Assembly: GCA_017861475.1 (NCBI GenBank)
Contig: JAGFXV010000074.1
Span: 1-7,023 of the forward strand
DNA length: 7,023 bases
Direction: 5' to 3'
Source: Bacillota bacterium
Lineage (GTDB): Bacteria; Bacillota; Syntrophomonadia; Syntrophomonadales; Syntrophomonadaceae
The notes under the pieces were generated by a model that saw only the letters and a program-made list of their open reading frames with translations, did not search any database and was not told the DNA's origin. Made by a program: the position numbers and the translations under genes. Positions 6,552 to 7,023 of the stretch are shown here, piece after piece; position 1 is the stretch's first letter; the number at the start of each line of letters is the position of its first letter.

Positions 6552-7023
6552 TTAGTGTTTAAAATGGCGCATGCCGGTAAATACCATGGCAATGCCATAT
6601 TTATTGCAGGCATCAATGCTTTCCTGGTCACGGATCGAGCCGCCGGGCTGGATGATCGCTGTAATCCCCTTGGATGCGGCCAGTTCAACCGTATCATTGA
6701 AGGGGAAGAAGGCATCCGAAGCCATCACTGCGCCCTTGTTTTTCTCCCCGTCTGTCAAAGCGATCGCGGCTGAACCTACCCGGTTCATCTGTCCGGCTCC
6801 GACTCCGATACTGACGCCGTTTTTAGCGGTAACGATAGCATTTGATTTAACATGTTTGACGATTTTCATAGCAAAGAGCAGATCGGTAATTTCCTCTGCA
6901 GTAGGAGCTTTTTCGGTAACCACCTGCAGATCCTCAGCCCTTACCGTTCCCTGATCGCTCTCCTGTACCACAAATCCGCCTTCTACTGATTTAATCTGCA
7001 GCTCCGGTGCCGAACTGATCTCC
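6552..7023 (-). CDS. purH: Bifunctional AICAR transformylase/IMP cyclohydrolase PurH (C-terminal part only)
   Basis: PurH catalyses the last two steps of IMP synthesis: formylation of AICAR, then ring closure. Only the last 156 residues are in the window, all from the transformylase domain; the gene continues off the right edge in an open frame. Seen in order are [85 protein letters not shown] and the typical ending TGMRHFKH. The catalytic Lys-His pair of the transformylase lies upstream of the visible part and cannot be checked. purH followed by purD is the usual Firmicutes order. AICAR is also released by the histidine pathway encoded at the other end of the window. Confidence 0.97.
   Translation of the reverse strand, partial: EISSAPELQIKSVEGGFVVQESDQGTVRAEDLQVVTEKAPTAEEITDLLFAMKIVKHVKSNAIVTAKNGVSIGVGAGQMNRVGSAAIALTDGEKNKGAVMASDAFFPFNDTVELAASKGITAIIQPGGSIRDQESIDACNKYGIAMVFTGMRHFKH

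Overview
The window is a tightly packed stretch of bacterial chromosome in which every supported gene lies on the minus strand, so it is read from right to left. The genes are: the end of purH, complete purD, a small membrane protein with a TPR-like tail, an HD-domain phosphohydrolase-like protein, a YerC/TrpR-like DNA-binding protein, hisZ, hisG, hisD and the start of hisB. No RNA genes, insertion sequences, CRISPR arrays or other signs of mobile DNA were seen. The longest gap between genes is about 73 bases.

The organism is most likely a moderate-GC Firmicute of the Clostridia or Negativicutes type. The grounds are strong AGGAGG-type ribosome sites, a short-form HisG paired with HisZ, a YerC-family regulator (a Firmicutes family), and close packing of purine and histidine genes. 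The sequence alone does not fix the genus.

Region by region (gene direction): 7023-6552 is the C-terminal part of PurH. 6525-5242 is PurD, 26 bases downstream. A perfect 9-bp hairpin straddles the purD stop codon (5233-5256), and a T-run follows it. 5168-4635 encodes an unrecognised three-TM protein with a charged helical, TPR-like tail. 4582-3920 encodes an HD-domain protein that probably starts with TTG. From 3868 to 1 runs a histidine cluster, yerC-hisZ-hisG-hisD-hisB, whose genes overlap or nearly touch (8-bp overlap yerC/hisZ, close junction hisZ/hisG, ATGA overlap hisG/hisD, 1-base gap hisD/hisB).

How the genes work together: HisG with its HisZ subunit condenses ATP and PRPP. HisB carries out the later IGP dehydration and HisD the final oxidation to histidine. 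The HisF/HisH step (not in the window) releases AICAR, which is the substrate of PurH, so the two ends of the window are metabolically linked. The YerC protein at the head of the his genes is the natural candidate for a local his regulator. The membrane protein and HD protein between the two pathways have no assigned function and are the least ordinary part of a mostly conventional biosynthetic region.
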